Below are positions 32,527 to 33,605 of a stretch of 33,605 nt of DNA, in pieces (positions within the stretch are counted from its first letter, which is position 1; each line of letters begins with the position of its first letter). This DNA is from DASQLQ01 sp035629935 (lineage in GTDB: Bacteria > Actinomycetota > CADDZG01 > WHSQ01), in NCBI GenBank assembly GCA_035629935.1, contig DASQLQ010000023.1:1-33605 (forward strand). Reading direction: 5' to 3'. The position numbers and the translations under genes are program-made. The notes under the pieces were generated by a model. The model searched no databases and was not told the origin of the DNA. It saw nothing but the letters and a program-made list of their open reading frames with translations.

Positions 32527-33605
32527 GTGGCGAAGGTTCTGTGTGTCCTCTATGACGACCCCGTAAACGGTTATCCCAAGTCCTACGCTCGAGATTCGAT
32601 CCCCAAGATCGAGAGCTATCACGACGGACAAACGACTCCAACTCCCGAAGCTCTCGATTTCAAACCGGGTGAACTTCTCGGCAGCGTCTCGGGGGAACTC
32701 GGATTGAGACGCTTCCTCGAAGACCGAGGTCACGAGTTCGTTGTCACCTCCGATAAGGATGGACCGGACTCGACGTTCGAACGAGAGCTGCCTGAGACAG
32801 AGGTCGTTATCTCGCAGCCTTTCTGGCCCGCCTACCTCACCGCCGACAGGATCGCCAAGGCCCCGAACCTCAAGCTCGCGATCACCGCGGGGATCGGTTC
32901 GGATCATGTGGACCTACAAGCAGCGATGGATCGCGGTATCACCGTGACCGAAGTCACTTACTCGAACAGCATCAGCGTGTCCGAGCACGTGGTCATGATG
33001 ATCCTGTCGTTAGTGCGCAACTACATCCCGTCCTATCAATGGGTAGTCAAGGGTGGATGGAACATCGCGGATTGCGTCTCGCGGTCCTACGACCTCGAAG
33101 GGATGCAGGTTGGGACGGTCGCAGCCGGGCGGATCGGCTCCGCAGTGCTCAGACGTTTGAAGCCCTTCGAGGTGGGCCTTCACTACACCGATCGACACAG
33201 ACTTCCCGAAGAGGTCGAGAAGGAGCTCGGCGTGACCTGGCACCCCGATGCGGCGTCGATGGTTCCTCACTGCGATGTCGTCACGATCAACGCACCGCTC
33301 CATCCGGAGACCGAGCATCTTTTTGACGACGCGATGATCGCCAAGATGAAACGCGGGGCCTTTATCGTCAATACCGCCCGCGGCAAGATCTGCGACAGGG
33401 ATTCGATAGCGCGGGCATTGGAAAGCGGTCAACTCGCCGGGTACGCGGGCGATGTCTGGTTCCCACAACCTGCCCCCAAGGAACATCCCTGGCGCTCGAT
33501 GCCCAACCACGGCATGACGCCGCACGTGTCGGGATCTTCTTTGTCAGCGCAAGCGCGCTACGCCGCGGGCACCCGCGAGATCCTGGAGTGCTGGTTCGAA
33601 AGCCG
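32527..33605 (+). CDS. fdh: NAD-dependent formate dehydrogenase, 3' end cut by window
   Basis: The visible 359 codons align without gaps to the Pseudomonas sp. 101/Mycobacterium-type formate dehydrogenase (about 400 residues), which oxidises formate to CO2 and makes NADH. 'VLCVLYDDPVNGYPKSYARD' opens the protein. In Pseudomonas numbering (Met not counted) I see N146, the NAD motif GTVAAGRIG at 195-203, D221 (NAD specificity), R284, Q313 and H332, the full catalytic set. Positions 145 and 255, cysteines in the Pseudomonas enzyme, are Ser and Ala here. The frame starts at GTG 32527 behind GCGAGG. It lies 60 bp after the AAA+ gene. About 40 C-terminal residues are missing. Confidence 0.95.
   Translation, partial: MAKVLCVLYDDPVNGYPKSYARDSIPKIESYHDGQTTPTPEALDFKPGELLGSVSGELGLRRFLEDRGHEFVVTSDKDGPDSTFERELPETEVVISQPFWPAYLTADRIAKAPNLKLAITAGIGSDHVDLQAAMDRGITVTEVTYSNSISVSEHVVMMILSLVRNYIPSYQWVVKGGWNIADCVSRSYDLEGMQVGTVAAGRIGSAVLRRLKPFEVGLHYTDRHRLPEEVEKELGVTWHPDAASMVPHCDVVTINAPLHPETEHLFDDAMIAKMKRGAFIVNTARGKICDRDSIARALESGQLAGYAGDVWFPQPAPKEHPWRSMPNHGMTPHVSGSSLSAQARYAAGTREILECWFES

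Overview
This GC-rich, very compact window looks like the chromosome of an uncultured or little-studied member of the Actinomycetota. The support is indirect: a mycothiol-dependent isomerase-type protein, an actinobacterial SodC, a fused LivM-LivG transporter subunit, several genes with a -10 box only 6-7 bases before the start codon (leaderless mRNAs), and many 4-bp ATGA/GTGA gene overlaps. I see no rRNA, tRNA, transposase, integrase, CRISPR array or prophage gene. No stretch longer than 300 bases lacks a gene; the largest gap is about 170 bp (24999-25166).

Layout. (1) 1-6212, minus strand: one operon for uptake and activation of an unknown organic acid. It holds a lipoprotein substrate-binding protein, LivH, a LivM-LivG fusion, LivF, a TetR regulator and the N-terminal part of an acyl-CoA synthetase. 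Four junctions are 4-bp overlaps, and a perfect palindrome lies in the only visible promoter. (2) 6243-8643: a secreted Cu/Zn superoxide dismutase with its own hairpin terminator, an unrecognised membrane-anchored protein, and a divergent PadR regulator. (3) 8640-13624: an orphan PilT ATPase, a CRP-like regulator, a secreted RTX-repeat protein and an ABC-F ATPase. (4) 13674-18022: an SDR and a TauE/SafE permease face a TetR and an MFS exporter across a shared promoter region with two near-identical operator copies; an epimerase-like gene overlaps the MFS tail. (5) 18118-20502: a DinB/mycothiol-isomerase-type protein, an AlkD-like DNA glycosylase and a stand-alone 5'-3' exonuclease. (6) 20499-24425, minus strand: methyltransferase, VOC protein, MBL-fold hydrolase, M20 deacylase and GNAT acyltransferase in tight succession. 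(7) 24450-29055: a small secreted protein with a terminator, a short UvrA-like ATPase, a second VOC protein and an AlkZ-type (HTH_42) glycosylase. (8) 29109-33605: a lipoprotein, an overlapping 915-residue protein with two AAA+ modules, and a nearly complete NAD-dependent formate dehydrogenase cut by the window end.

The most interesting points are: the lipoprotein/double-AAA+ pair, whose N-terminal domain I do not recognise; a concentration of DNA-damage genes of the kinds used for genotoxin self-resistance (AlkD, AlkZ-type, UvrB-independent UvrA) without visible biosynthetic genes; the M20-GNAT pair, which matches two of three steps of the known D- to L-amino-acid N-succinyl route; the symmetric divergent promoter at 15257-15303; and a formate dehydrogenase that naturally carries Ser and Ala at the two oxidation-sensitive cysteine positions of the Pseudomonas enzyme.
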